From Pseudomonas sp. A-1 (GTDB lineage Bacteria; Pseudomonadota; Gammaproteobacteria; Pseudomonadales; Pseudomonadaceae), in NCBI RefSeq assembly GCF_004801855.1, contig NZ_SSTC01000005.1, positions 32,864 to 96,863 on the forward strand: a stretch of 64,000 nt of DNA, given 5' to 3'. This document shows, one piece after another, positions 44,486 through 55,377 of this stretch (the first letter of the stretch is position 1; the number at the start of each line of letters is the position of its first letter). The notes beneath the pieces are model-generated. The model saw nothing but the letters and a program-made list of their open reading frames with translations. It was not told the origin of the DNA and did not search any database. The position numbers were made by a program, and so were the translations under genes.

Positions 44486-44547
44486 GTAGGGTGCGCCGTG
44501 CGCACCGGGAAACCGGCGAGTTCCATGGTGCGCATGGCGCACCCTAC
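44486..44547. repeat. REP-like palindrome of a second type
   Basis: Two 21-nt arms (GTAGGGTGCGCCGTGCGCAC plus C, and its complement with one G/A difference) flank a 20-nt loop. It lies between lapB and the thioesterase gene. Such GTAGGGTGCGCC repeats occur in pseudomonad genomes. Confidence 0.75.
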
Positions 44548-44624
44548 ACAGCGCCCGGTACGCTGGCCGCGCCTGCCGCCCTGTAGTAGCTTCGGTTGCC
44601 AACCATTTCCCAGGGAGGACAGTC

Positions 44625-45035
44625 ATGGCCAGCAAAGAAGAAATCGCCGCGTTCATCGCCACCGAGTTCCCGCAGACCAAGTGCATGGTGGAGAAGGTCG
44701 GCGACGGCGGCGCCACGGTCTGGCACCCGGTCGGTCACGACGAGCTGCGCCCCGGCGGCACGGTTTCCGGGCCGGTGCTGATGAGCATCGCCGACGTCGC
44801 CCTGTACGTGGCGATCCTCGGCGAGATCGGCATGGTGCCGATGGCGGTGACCACCAACCTGACCGCCAACTTCCTGCGCAAGCCGTCGGGAGAGAAGAAC
44901 ATCGTCGGCGTCTGCAAGTTGATCAAGGTCGGCAAGACGCTGGTGGTCGGCGAGGTCTCGCTGTACTCGGAAGGCTCGGAGGATGCGGTGGCGCACGTGG
45001 TCGGCACCTACTCGATCCCGCCGCGCCGGGAGTGA
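44625..45035 (+). CDS. PaaI-family hotdog thioesterase
   Basis: The 136-residue protein starts at ATG 44625 behind GGGAGGA. The hotdog core is GGTVSGPVLMSIADVALYVAILGEIG with the catalytic Asp in IADVA, and TANFLRKPSGEKNI. PaaI-type enzymes hydrolyse stalled aryl- or acyl-CoA. It lies on the plus strand between lapR and lapB, convergent with lapR, and could rescue CoA trapped as alkyl or aromatic thioesters; this is inferred from position. Confidence 0.85.
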   Translation: MASKEEIAAFIATEFPQTKCMVEKVGDGGATVWHPVGHDELRPGGTVSGPVLMSIADVALYVAILGEIGMVPMAVTTNLTANFLRKPSGEKNIVGVCKLIKVGKTLVVGEVSLYSEGSEDAVAHVVGTYSIPPRRE

Positions 45036-45042
45036 TGGACTG

Positions 45043-45068
45043 GCGCCTTTCCGAGGCCGGAAAGGCGC
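45043..45068. terminator. Shared terminator of the thioesterase and lapR genes
   Basis: GCGCCTTTCC / GGAAAGGCGC is a perfect 10-bp stem with a 6-nt loop, 8 nt past the thioesterase stop and 13 nt past the lapR stop on the other strand. Confidence 0.7.
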
Positions 45069-45080
45069 GCCGAATCCCTG

Positions 45081-46781
<1,701 letters not shown>

Positions 46782-46893
46782 GAATCCTCTCCCCCTGGCC
46801 GGCTCGCGGGCGGGCAGGTACTGCGGGGTGGCAACCCCTCCTGCCCGGCTCTTGGCCGGCTTTGTCGTGATGGTCCCGTGTGGAAGCGGGACA

Positions 46894-46923
46894 GGCGGCC
46901 GACAACTTAAGTCATCGGCCGCC
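46894..46923 (-). terminator. Terminator of the RND/MMPL operon
   Basis: GGCGGCCGA / TCGGCCGCC, a 9-bp stem with an inner ACTTAAGT, lies 48 nt past the transporter stop on the minus strand. Another hairpin (GGGCAGG/CCTGCCC) in the lapR leader lies at about 46832-46860. Confidence 0.5.
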
Positions 46924-46971
46924 CGGATGCCACTAGCGCTTGGTCAGACCAGGGCCGCCCCTACAACGGGA

Positions 46972-49374
46972 TCAGGCTGCAGCAGCCTGCTTTGGACGCA
47001 GCAGGAAGTGCGCCAGCGCCGGCAGCAGGATCAGCGCACCGAGCATGTTCCACACGAACATGAAGGCCAGCAGGATGCCCATGTCGGCCTGGAACTTGAT
47101 CGGCGACCAGGCCCAGGTGGCGACGGCGATGCCCAGGGTGATGCCGGTCAGCACCACCACCTTGCCGGTGAAGATCAGCGCCTTGTAGTAGGCCTCGGAC
47201 AGGCTCATGCCCTCCTTGAGGCGCGCCAGGGTCACCGTCATCACGTACAGCGCGTAGTCAACGCCGATGCCGACGCCCAAGGCGATCACCGGCAGGGTGG
47301 CCACCTTGACGCCGATGTTCAGCCAGACCATCAGCGCCTCGCAGAGCACCGAGGTGATCATCAGCGGCACCACTGCGCAGACCACCGCGCGCCAGGAGCG
47401 GAAGGTGACGAAGGCCAGCACGATCACCGCGGCGTAGACCAGGAACAGCATCTGCACGTTGGCCTTCTTCACCACGATGTTGGTGGCGGCCTCGATGCCG
47501 GCGTTGCCGGCGGCGTTGAGGATGCGGATCTCCTCGCTGCCGTACTGCGCGGCGAAGGCTTCCACGGTGCTGACCACGCTGGTCAGGGTGTCGGCCTTGT
47601 GGTCCTTGAGGTAGGCGTAGACGGTCAGCAGGTCGCAGTTCTGGTTGAACATCTCGCGCGGGGCGCGGGTGATGATGGCGTTGAGCATGTCCTGCGAGCG
47701 CGGCATCTCGAACCACTTGAGGCTGCCCTCGTTCATCCCGGCATTGGCCACCTTGGCCAGGCCGGCCAGCGAGCTGGTCGCCTCGACGCCCGGCAGCTGC
47801 TGCAGCTCGCGCTCCAGGGCGTCCACCGTGCGCAGGGTGCTGTAGTGGGCGCAGGCGTACTGCGGCGTCTTGACCATGACGATGAACACGTCGCTGCTCG
47901 CCGCGTAGTTGGCGACCATGAAGGCGTTGTCCTGGTTGTAGCGCGAGTCGGCGCGCAGCTCCGGGGCGCCCGGGTCGGTGTCGCCGATCTTCAGCTGGAA
48001 GCTGACCATCAGGCCGAACACGCCCATCGCCAGGCCCAGCGCCACCGCCAGCCCCGCCCACGGGGTGCGGGTGAACAGGTCGAGGAAGGCCCAGAACGGG
48101 TGCTTCCTGTGCTCGGTGTCGTTGGCTTCCTGCAGCTCGGCCCGCAGGCTGCGCTGGGCGGCGACCGGGCTGACGCCGGTGTACGACAGCAGGATCGGCA
48201 GCAGCACCAGGTTGGTGAAGATCAGCACGGCCACGCCGATGCTGGCGGTGACGGCCAGGTCCTGGATCACCTGGATGTCGATCACCATCAGCACCGCGAA
48301 GCCTACCGCGTCGGCCAGCAGTGCGGTCATGCCGGCGAGGAACAGGCGGCGGAAGGTGTAGCGCGCCGCCACCAGCTTGTGGGTGCCGCGGCCGACGTCC
48401 TGCATGATGCCGTTCATCTTCTGCGCGCCGTGGCTCATGCCGATGGCGAACACCAGGAAGGGCACCAGCACCGAGTACGGGTCCAGCTCGTAGCCCAGGG
48501 TCGGCAGCAGGCCGAGCAGCCAGACCACCGCGATCATCGAGCAGGCCACCACCAGCAGGGTGCTGCGCAGGCAGCGGGTGTACCAGTAGAGCACCGCGGT
48601 GCAGATGACGATGGCGGCGGCGAAGAACAGCATCACCTGGCGCAGGCCGTCGATCAGGTCGCCCACCACCTTGGCGAAGCCGGTGACGTGGATGGCGATC
48701 TTGTCCGACTGGTACTTGCCGCGGATCTCTTCGATGCGCTGCGACAGCGCGTGGTAGTCGATGCGCTCGCCGGTCTCGGCGATGCGCTCCTGCAACGGCA
48801 CCAGCACGATGCTCGACCGGTAGTTGCCCGCCACCAGCTGGCCGATCTCGCCGGATCGCTCGACGTTGATGCGCACCTGCTCGAGGCTTTCCGGCGAGCC
48901 GTCGTAGTCGTCGGGGATCACCGGGCCGCCGTCCAGGCCGTCCTCGGTCACCCCGGTCCAGCGTACCGCTGGCGCCCACAGCGACTTCATGTACGGGCGG
49001 TCGACGCCGGGCAGCAGGAACACCTCGTCGTTGATCTTGCGCACGGTGTCGAGGTACTCGGCATCGAAGATGCTGCCCTCCTTGGCTTCCACCGCGATGC
49101 GCAGGGTGTTGCCCATGCCGGCCAGCTGCTTGCGGTTCTCCAGGAAGTTGGCGATGTACGGATGGCCGGTGGGGATCATCTTCTCGAACGCCGCGTTGAG
49201 CGACAGGCCGAGCGCCTGGTAGCCCAGCACCAGGGTGGTGAGCAGGCAGACGACCACGATCGCCAGGCGGTTGTTGAACAGCAGCCGCTCGGCGAGGATT
49301 CCGGAGCGCTGATCGAACTCCTTGAGATCGCTGATCACCGCTTCGGCGGGGAGGGACTGGACGTGGCTCATCAT
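46972..49374 (-). CDS. RND-superfamily (MMPL/HpnN-like) inner-membrane transporter
   Basis: The 800-residue protein has two repeated units, each with one N-terminal span, a large periplasmic loop and five more spans, typical of MmpL/HpnN rather than HAE1 pumps. Notable segments: FLVFAIGMSHGAQKMNGIMQD in repeat 1 and VIALGVGIGVDYALYVMTV in repeat 2 (transmembrane span 4 proton-relay region). Family knowledge: these move lipids or hydrophobic molecules across the inner membrane and periplasm. It overlaps the YCF48-like gene (ATGA) and is the last gene of the DUF1329/DUF1302 block, so it likely partners with them in moving a hydrophobic substrate. Confidence 0.88.
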   Translation of the reverse strand: MMSHVQSLPAEAVISDLKEFDQRSGILAERLLFNNRLAIVVVCLLTTLVLGYQALGLSLNAAFEKMIPTGHPYIANFLENRKQLAGMGNTLRIAVEAKEGSIFDAEYLDTVRKINDEVFLLPGVDRPYMKSLWAPAVRWTGVTEDGLDGGPVIPDDYDGSPESLEQVRINVERSGEIGQLVAGNYRSSIVLVPLQERIAETGERIDYHALSQRIEEIRGKYQSDKIAIHVTGFAKVVGDLIDGLRQVMLFFAAAIVICTAVLYWYTRCLRSTLLVVACSMIAVVWLLGLLPTLGYELDPYSVLVPFLVFAIGMSHGAQKMNGIMQDVGRGTHKLVAARYTFRRLFLAGMTALLADAVGFAVLMVIDIQVIQDLAVTASIGVAVLIFTNLVLLPILLSYTGVSPVAAQRSLRAELQEANDTEHRKHPFWAFLDLFTRTPWAGLAVALGLAMGVFGLMVSFQLKIGDTDPGAPELRADSRYNQDNAFMVANYAASSDVFIVMVKTPQYACAHYSTLRTVDALERELQQLPGVEATSSLAGLAKVANAGMNEGSLKWFEMPRSQDMLNAIITRAPREMFNQNCDLLTVYAYLKDHKADTLTSVVSTVEAFAAQYGSEEIRILNAAGNAGIEAATNIVVKKANVQMLFLVYAAVIVLAFVTFRSWRAVVCAVVPLMITSVLCEALMVWLNIGVKVATLPVIALGVGIGVDYALYVMTVTLARLKEGMSLSEAYYKALIFTGKVVVLTGITLGIAVATWAWSPIKFQADMGILLAFMFVWNMLGALILLPALAHFLLRPKQAAAA

Positions 49375-50516
49375 TTGACTCCCGAAACATTGATCCCGGA
49401 AACACGTTCTCCGGAAGCCAGGGCATCCGGCTCGACGCGGGACAGCCCGCGCGCGCTGGACAGGATCAGCGCGCCGTCGGCGGCTTCGGCGATGCCGGTC
49501 AGGCCGGTGCCCGGCTGCACCGCCAGGGCAACGAAGCTGCGTGCGCTGTCGGTGCTGCGCAACAGGCGGCCGCTCTCGTCGGCAAGCAGCACGGAACCAT
49601 CCTGCAGGCGCCGCCCGGCGCTCACCGTCACCGGCTGGCCGAGCCTGACCTGCTGCCAGCTGGCGCCGCCATCCTCGCTGCGCCAGGCGTTGCCGCGCAG
49701 GCCGAAGGCCAGCAGCGCATCGCCGCCGAGTTCGAGCGCGCCGAAGAAGGTGCCGCTGTAGGGGGTACGGATCTCGGCGAAGCTGGCGCCGCCGTCGACG
49801 GAGCGCAGCAGCGCACCCTGTTCGCCGGCGATCAGCAGTGAACTGCCGTCGATCTGGATCTGATAGAGGTGCTTGCCGCGCGGGTTGGGGATCTGCCCGA
49901 CCAGCGACTGCCAGCTCTTGCCGCCGTCGACGGTCTGCAGGGCGATGCCGTAGGCGCCGACCACGTAGCCGCGCAGCTCGTCGCGGAAACGCACGCCGAG
50001 GAACGGCTTGTCCGGGCCGTCGGCGACCAGGTACTCGGCGCTGCGCAGCGCCGCGGCAGCGCCCTCCTCGCCGGCGTCGGCGCGGCGCTTGGCATCGTCG
50101 CGAATGATCAAGGCAGCCTGGTTGCCGTCGAGCTGGCGCTGCCAGGTCTCGCCGCCATCGGCACTGGCAAGCACCACACCGCTATGGCCCACTGCCCAGC
50201 CGTGAGTGGCGGAGACGAAGTGCACGTCGGTGAGCGTCACGCTCACCGGCACGCTCGTGGACTGGCGCCAGGAGCGCCCGGCATCGTCGGAGAGCAGCAC
50301 GGTGCCGCGCTCGCCCACCGCCACCAGCCGGTTGCCGGCGCGGGTCACGGCCAGTTGCAGGCTGTGCAGGGCGCGGGCGCTTTCCCGCGCAGGGAGATCG
50401 AGCAGGTCAGGGACAGTAGCCGGGCCTGCGGCCTGGGCAACCGCCGACAGACAGGTCAGGGAGAGAATGGCGGCGGCCAGTGCCGATCGCCGGCGTAGCG
50501 GATTGAGCGATTGCAT
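49371..50516 (-). CDS. YCF48/HCF136-like beta-propeller protein, secreted
   Basis: The 381-residue protein starts MQSLNPLRRRSALAAAILSL with a signal peptide (to about AQA, residue 29). It has repeated propeller blades with the BNR/YCF48 pattern (LLSDDAGRSWRQS, LASADGGETWQRQ, QTVDGGKSWQSL, RSVDGGASFAEI, RSEDGGASWQQV). It is a periplasmic scaffold of unknown role, regularly found beside MMPL transporters and DUF1302/DUF1329 genes in degradative clusters. It is coupled to the transporter by a 4-nt overlap. Confidence 0.88.
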   Translation of the reverse strand: MQSLNPLRRRSALAAAILSLTCLSAVAQAAGPATVPDLLDLPARESARALHSLQLAVTRAGNRLVAVGERGTVLLSDDAGRSWRQSTSVPVSVTLTDVHFVSATHGWAVGHSGVVLASADGGETWQRQLDGNQAALIIRDDAKRRADAGEEGAAAALRSAEYLVADGPDKPFLGVRFRDELRGYVVGAYGIALQTVDGGKSWQSLVGQIPNPRGKHLYQIQIDGSSLLIAGEQGALLRSVDGGASFAEIRTPYSGTFFGALELGGDALLAFGLRGNAWRSEDGGASWQQVRLGQPVTVSAGRRLQDGSVLLADESGRLLRSTDSARSFVALAVQPGTGLTGIAEAADGALILSSARGLSRVEPDALASGERVSGINVSGVK

Positions 50517-50665
50517 GGTGCTTACTCGAAACCGACCCCCCTCCTCCGCTGCGCCGCCAGCGGGGGCGCCGAACCGGGCGCCTGCGGGGAGGGGGAGTCA
50601 TGAGAGGGAACTCCGGCGCCGCGCCGCTGGCTACGGCGCCGGAACTGCTTCCGGACGGTGCGGGG

Positions 50666-52021
50666 TCAGCGCACGCCTTCGGCGGCTACCGCATCACCGG
50701 TGTAGTGCGTCTCCGGCTTGCGTGCATCAACTCGGTAAGTGGCCTCGTTGAGCGACTGGGTGGTGCTCATGGTGTTGGCCTGCAGGTTGAAGATGTGCGC
50801 CGGCTTGAGCGCCAGCATCGGCGTGGACGGCAGCACGAACGGGGTGACCTGGGTGGTGCGCCACAGCTTGCCCTCGCTGTCGTAGCCGTCCATCAAGAGG
50901 ATCATCCAGGAGTCCTCGTCGAAGTAGTACTTGCGCTTGGCCACCGCATGACGCTTGCCGTTGGCCACGGTCGCTTCCACTTCCCAGACGCGGTGCAGTT
51001 CCCAGCGCACCTTGTCGGGGTTGAGGTGGTGCTTGCCGTAGGCCTCGTCCAGCTTGGCGGTGACCACCTCGTTGGCGTTGTAGGGCACGTACAGCTCCTT
51101 CTTGCCGACCAGCTTCCAGTCGAAGCGGTCGATGTGGCCCATCAGGCCCATCACCTCGTCGAAGTAGTTGGCGCCGGAGGCGACGAAGTCCGGGGTGTCG
51201 TAGGCCACGGTCGGTGCACGGCGCACGCGACGCTGGCCGACCAGGTACTGCCAGGCCTGGCGCGACTGGGCGACGTCGATGCTGTCGCGGAACACCAGCG
51301 ATTCGCCAGCCTTGAACGGCGGGGCGGTGGTGGCGAAGCGCATCAGGAAGTACTCGCCGCTCCACTTATCCGCAGATCCGTCCTTGTAGTAGTAGGGATA
51401 CTGGTTGGACTGGTCGTTCTGGGTCGCCAGGGTGCGCGAGCCATCGGAGGTCAGCACGATGTTCTTGAAGTCGGTCACGTCGGTGGCTTCGTTCTCGACC
51501 CGCAGCAGGTGGTTCCAGATCACCTCGATGCCCGCCTTGGGGATCGGGAACGGGATACCGCCGTAGCAGCCCTGCAGCGACTTGCCGTCGTCCTTGGTCT
51601 GGCACTGGGTGGCGTTCTTCGCGGTGTTGTCATACACGTACTGCGGCGCAAGGCCAGTACGGTGGGTCGGATAGACGTCGACGCGGAAGCTGTCCGGATA
51701 TTTCTTCAGCAGCGCCTGGGTGCCTTCGGACAGTTTGTCGGCGTACTGCGCCATGTTCTGCGCGGTGATCTGCGCGAGCGGCCGCTCATCTGCATAGACC
51801 TTGCGGGGAATGTCGCCGACTTTCTCTCCGGAAGCCGCCACCTTGGGAGTCGGCGTCCAGGCCGGGATGCTGCCGTCGGCGTTGCCGGCCATCTCACCCC
51901 CCAGCGGGTTGAGCGTCTTGCCCAGCGCGGCAGCCTCCTCGGGGCTCACCGCGGCCTGCACACCCTGTGCGCCCATCAGCACGGCAGCCAGCGCTGCCCA
52001 CAAAGCCGTTTTCTTATGCAT
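50666..52021 (-). CDS. DUF1329 protein (LolB-like, periplasmic), copy 1
   Basis: The 451-residue protein starts MHKKTALWAALAAVLMGAQG with a signal peptide cleaved near QAA (residue 23). The DUF1329 body includes LNPLGGEMAGNADGSIPAW and QRRVRRAPTVAYDTPDF. Lipocalin/LolB-like beta structure is predicted for the family, suggesting binding of a hydrophobic molecule between membranes. It is 32 bp downstream of the DUF1302 gene. A second member is at 53964-55316. Confidence 0.88.
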   Translation of the reverse strand: MHKKTALWAALAAVLMGAQGVQAAVSPEEAAALGKTLNPLGGEMAGNADGSIPAWTPTPKVAASGEKVGDIPRKVYADERPLAQITAQNMAQYADKLSEGTQALLKKYPDSFRVDVYPTHRTGLAPQYVYDNTAKNATQCQTKDDGKSLQGCYGGIPFPIPKAGIEVIWNHLLRVENEATDVTDFKNIVLTSDGSRTLATQNDQSNQYPYYYKDGSADKWSGEYFLMRFATTAPPFKAGESLVFRDSIDVAQSRQAWQYLVGQRRVRRAPTVAYDTPDFVASGANYFDEVMGLMGHIDRFDWKLVGKKELYVPYNANEVVTAKLDEAYGKHHLNPDKVRWELHRVWEVEATVANGKRHAVAKRKYYFDEDSWMILLMDGYDSEGKLWRTTQVTPFVLPSTPMLALKPAHIFNLQANTMSTTQSLNEATYRVDARKPETHYTGDAVAAEGVR

Positions 52022-52053
52022 TTTTATGATCCTCGACTTGGGGATGTTCAGAC

Positions 52054-53733
52054 TTAGAAAGTGCGTTGCACGGAGAAGGACACGAAGTCGCGGTCGCCGT
52101 GGAAGTTGTCATAGGAAAGCTCTGGGCGAGCGGTCCCATACTTGATGACCGAGCCATCCGGGCCGTAGTAGTGGGTAAAGCCCACGCTGGCCTGCCAGGT
52201 CTTCATGTAGTCGGCCTTGACGCCGATACTGACGTTGCCGCCGTGGTTGGCGGGGAACAGCGCGCCGTTGACCGAGGAGCGGCCGAACAGGCCGTAGCTC
52301 ACACCGATCGGCACCTGCAGATCGAGGCCCGGAGCCACCTGGAAGTACTCGGGGGTGAAGATGAACTGTACGGCGCCGGCGTCGCGGGTGGCCTCGGGGT
52401 CGAGACCGTTGCCGGTGCCGGGGGTGGTATCGCCCTTGTCGGTGACGCTCAGGCGGCGGTTGAAGGCGAACTCGCCGATGAACGAGGCGCCATCCCACAG
52501 CGGACTGGCCTCCAGCACGCTGATCGCCGACAGGTTGAGGTGCATGGTGCGGCCTTTCGGGAAGGCTGAATGGTCGCCGCCATCAGCACTACCGATACCC
52601 ATCGGCAAAATCACCGCGTTACCGGTCGCCACCAGCGGCATGTCGTCACGGAACGACAGTTCACCGGCGACGTTGGTCTCGCCGACCAGGGTGCTGAAGC
52701 TGAAACCGATGGTGCGGATGTCCTCGGCATAGACCTGCTCATAGAGACCGCTGGTCGGATACACGTAGAACTGCGGCATCTTGTCGTGATACTGCGCGGC
52801 GTAGATGCCGTACTCGGTATCGCCCGACTTGAACTTGACCTGTACGCCGCCCTGCCCCGAGTCGCGCGCCTCGATATCGTCGGCGCGGTTCACGGCGAAA
52901 CCCGGTCCGAGGATCAACGACTCGCCGCCCTCGTCGACGAAGTCGGCAAAACTGAAGTAGCTGCCGGCACCCGGCAGGCGGCTCTTGCGCCATTCCAGCT
53001 GGTAGTAGGCACCGATCGAGACGTCCTGGTTGATCTGCAGCTGGCCGGCGATCTGGCCAACCGGGCGGAGGATCTCCTTGAACTGCGAGTTGGGCACCGA
53101 CAGTGCCTTGATCAGATCGAGGGAAGTCTGCGCCGCGGCGATGCCGTTGGAACCGAAGAACAGGCTCTCACCGTACAGCTGGGTGAAGCGACCGGCCTTG
53201 GCGTTGAGGTTCATGTCACCCGGAGTGAAGCTGCCGTAGACGAAGGCGTCCAGCAGCTCGGCCTTGCGCCCATGCAGCTTCTCGGTGTCGCTGGTGAATT
53301 CGTCGTAATCAGCGCTAAGCGAGTTCACCAGCCCGGCAGGGCCAGGATTGTCGTTGGACTTGTTGTAGACGTCGTCGTACCAGGCCGCACCGCTCAGGCG
53401 CAGGCCGTAGTTGCGCTTGTAGCGCACGTCGAATTCGGAGAGCAGATCGAGGCGATTGGAAATCAGGCCGCGGTCGAAATTCTGGTCGCCATCGTTGGTG
53501 TTGACCTGCGGGCCGTTGGTCGAGCTGTCAGCAATGTCGGAGTCGACATCCTTGACCCGCCAGGCGGCGCTGTACTTGACGGTGTTGTCCCACGACATCC
53601 GCACATCGGGATTGCCGCTGTCGATCTGGAAGGCGAAGGCCGGGGCCCCGGCAGAGAGACCGGCGACGGCGCCGGCAACCGCAAAGAACAGCTTCTTCAG
53701 GTGAAACTTCGGCAGACTGGCGCTGTTGCCCAT
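52054..53733 (-). CDS. DUF1302 outer-membrane porin-like protein
   Basis: The 559-residue protein starts MGNSASLPKFHLKKLFFAVA with a long signal region cleaved near AFA (about residue 34), then FQIDSGNPDVRMSWDNTVKYS, the usual DUF1302 start, alternating beta strands and a terminal FSVQRTF (aromatic C-terminus as in outer-membrane barrels). Family: probably channels for hydrophobic compounds. The LysR-type operator B is 134-180 bp upstream. It heads the DUF1302-DUF1329-YCF48-RND unit. Confidence 0.88.
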   Translation of the reverse strand: MGNSASLPKFHLKKLFFAVAGAVAGLSAGAPAFAFQIDSGNPDVRMSWDNTVKYSAAWRVKDVDSDIADSSTNGPQVNTNDGDQNFDRGLISNRLDLLSEFDVRYKRNYGLRLSGAAWYDDVYNKSNDNPGPAGLVNSLSADYDEFTSDTEKLHGRKAELLDAFVYGSFTPGDMNLNAKAGRFTQLYGESLFFGSNGIAAAQTSLDLIKALSVPNSQFKEILRPVGQIAGQLQINQDVSIGAYYQLEWRKSRLPGAGSYFSFADFVDEGGESLILGPGFAVNRADDIEARDSGQGGVQVKFKSGDTEYGIYAAQYHDKMPQFYVYPTSGLYEQVYAEDIRTIGFSFSTLVGETNVAGELSFRDDMPLVATGNAVILPMGIGSADGGDHSAFPKGRTMHLNLSAISVLEASPLWDGASFIGEFAFNRRLSVTDKGDTTPGTGNGLDPEATRDAGAVQFIFTPEYFQVAPGLDLQVPIGVSYGLFGRSSVNGALFPANHGGNVSIGVKADYMKTWQASVGFTHYYGPDGSVIKYGTARPELSYDNFHGDRDFVSFSVQRTF

Positions 53734-53866
53734 GTCTTGATCCTCGAAATCTTCTTGTTGTTGTGAATTTCGTTTTAGGGTGTCGCGAGCCCTGAAATCC
53801 CTTGGCGCTCACCCCGCTGCCAGCGGAGACAGTTCACAAGCTATTGCCGGCGAGACTTACCGTCCA

Positions 53867-53913
53867 ATACCGATGAAAGCCCATGCCGATACCGGAAAGG
53901 TATCGGCATGGGC
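53867..53913 (-). promoter_or_regulatory. LysR-type operator upstream of the DUF1302 gene (site B)
   Basis: ATAC-N7-GTAT at 53889-53903 lies at the heart of a perfect 15-bp dyad (GCCCATGCCGATACC / GGTATCGGCATGGGC, 53879-53913, loop GGAAA). An ATAC half-site starts at 53867, 22 bp from the dyad ATAC, as in sites A and C. On the minus strand TTTCATC follows the dyad, so it could also form the terminator of the DUF1329 gene ending at 53964. Confidence 0.7.
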
Positions 53914-53963
53914 GCGGCATCCCACTGCCCGCGGAGGGCGCACCAGACAGCCATGCGTGCGGT

Positions 53964-55316
53964 TCAGCGCACGCCGTCACCGGCCACCGCGGCGCCGGTG
54001 AAGTAGCTCTCCGGCTTGGGCGGCACCACCCGGAAGTCCTCGCCGTTGAGCATCTGCACCACGCTCATGGTGCTGGCATCGAGGTTGAACACCACCGCGG
54101 TGCGCAGCAGGGTGGCCGGTATGGCCGGCACCACGTAGGGGATCGCCTGGGTGGTGCGCCACAGGCGCCCGTCCCTGTCGTAGCCGTCGACCAGGGCGAT
54201 CGCCCAGCTGTCCTCGTCGACGAAGTAGCGGCGCCTGGGCACCGCATGGCGGCGGCCCTGCGCCAGGGTGGCCTCCACTTCCCAGACACGGTGCTTCTCC
54301 CAGCGCAGGTGCTCGGGGTTGAGGTGGTGCCTGTCGAGCGCCGCGTCGGCGCTGGCGGCCAGCAGGCCGTTGGCGTTGTAGGGGATGAGCATTTCCCGCT
54401 TGCCGACCAGCTTCCAGTCGTAGCGGTCCAGCGCGCCGAAGAAGCCCTGCACCTCGTCGAAGTAGTTGGCGCCGGAGGAGACGAAGTCCGGGGTGTCGTA
54501 GGAAACCGTCGGCGCACGGCGCACCCGGCGCTGGCCGACCAGGTATTGCCAGGCCTGGCGCGGGTACTTGCCATTGATGCTGTCGCGGGCGACCAGCGCC
54601 TCGCCGGTCTTGAACGGCGGCTCGACGGTCAGGTAGCGGAACATGGCGTATTCGCCCGACCAGTCCTCGGGTCGGGCGTCCTGGTAGTACGGCGGATACT
54701 GGAAGGCGATCTCGTTGCGCGTGGCCAGGGTATGGCTGCCGTCGGAACTGCCGACGATGTTGCGGAAGCGATACTCGATCGACGGCGCCTCGACGCGCAG
54801 CAGATGGTTCCACATCACCTCGACGCCCTGCCTGGGGATCGGGAAGGGAATCCCGCCGATGCAGCCCTTGATGGTGTCCCAGCCGTCGCGGATGCTGCAG
54901 CGCTCGGCGTTCCTGGCGACGTTGGCGTAGACCGCCGGCGGCGCCGCGGCGGTGCGATGGCTCGGGTAGACGTCAAGATGGAAGCTGTCCGGGTACTTGC
55001 GCAGCAGTTCGCGGGTGCCGTCGGAGAGCAGCGCATCATAGGCGGCCATGTTGGCGGCATCGACCCGGTACAGCGGTTGCTCGCCGGGGAACAGTTCGAC
55101 GGGGATGTCGCCGAGCATCGGCCCGGGCGGCGCCTGGGTCAGACCGCCCTGCCAGGCGGGAATGCTGCCGTCGGCGTTGCCGGCCCGCTCGCCGCCCAGC
55201 GGAGTCAGGGTGCCGGCCAGACGGGCGGCCTCCTCCGCGCTCACCGCGGCCTGCAGCGCCGGCGCGCCCAGCACGGCAGCGACCAGGGCGATTCCCAGTG
55301 TGGTTTTCCGGTACAT
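53964..55316 (-). CDS. DUF1329 protein (LolB-like, periplasmic), copy 2
   Basis: The 450-residue protein starts MYRKTTLGIALVAAVLGAPA at 55316, with a signal peptide to about QAA (residue 24). It shares TLTPLGGERAGNADGSIPAW and QRRVRRAPTVSYDTPDF with copy 1; by eye they are about half identical. It is separated from the DUF1302 gene by 230 bp that contains operator B. A 72-residue upstream extension of the frame is not used. It probably carries the same hydrophobic ligand class as copy 1. Confidence 0.88.
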   Translation of the reverse strand: MYRKTTLGIALVAAVLGAPALQAAVSAEEAARLAGTLTPLGGERAGNADGSIPAWQGGLTQAPPGPMLGDIPVELFPGEQPLYRVDAANMAAYDALLSDGTRELLRKYPDSFHLDVYPSHRTAAAPPAVYANVARNAERCSIRDGWDTIKGCIGGIPFPIPRQGVEVMWNHLLRVEAPSIEYRFRNIVGSSDGSHTLATRNEIAFQYPPYYQDARPEDWSGEYAMFRYLTVEPPFKTGEALVARDSINGKYPRQAWQYLVGQRRVRRAPTVSYDTPDFVSSGANYFDEVQGFFGALDRYDWKLVGKREMLIPYNANGLLAASADAALDRHHLNPEHLRWEKHRVWEVEATLAQGRRHAVPRRRYFVDEDSWAIALVDGYDRDGRLWRTTQAIPYVVPAIPATLLRTAVVFNLDASTMSVVQMLNGEDFRVVPPKPESYFTGAAVAGDGVR

Positions 55317-55377
55317 CGAAACATCCTCGAATCGGGGATTCGCCAGCGGGAACGGCGCACCGGGCAGCGAAGCGAAC

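Noticed and set aside
44225..44716. Minus-strand open frame between lapB and lapR
   Set aside because: It runs antisense into the thioesterase gene and through a REP palindrome; no recognisable protein features.
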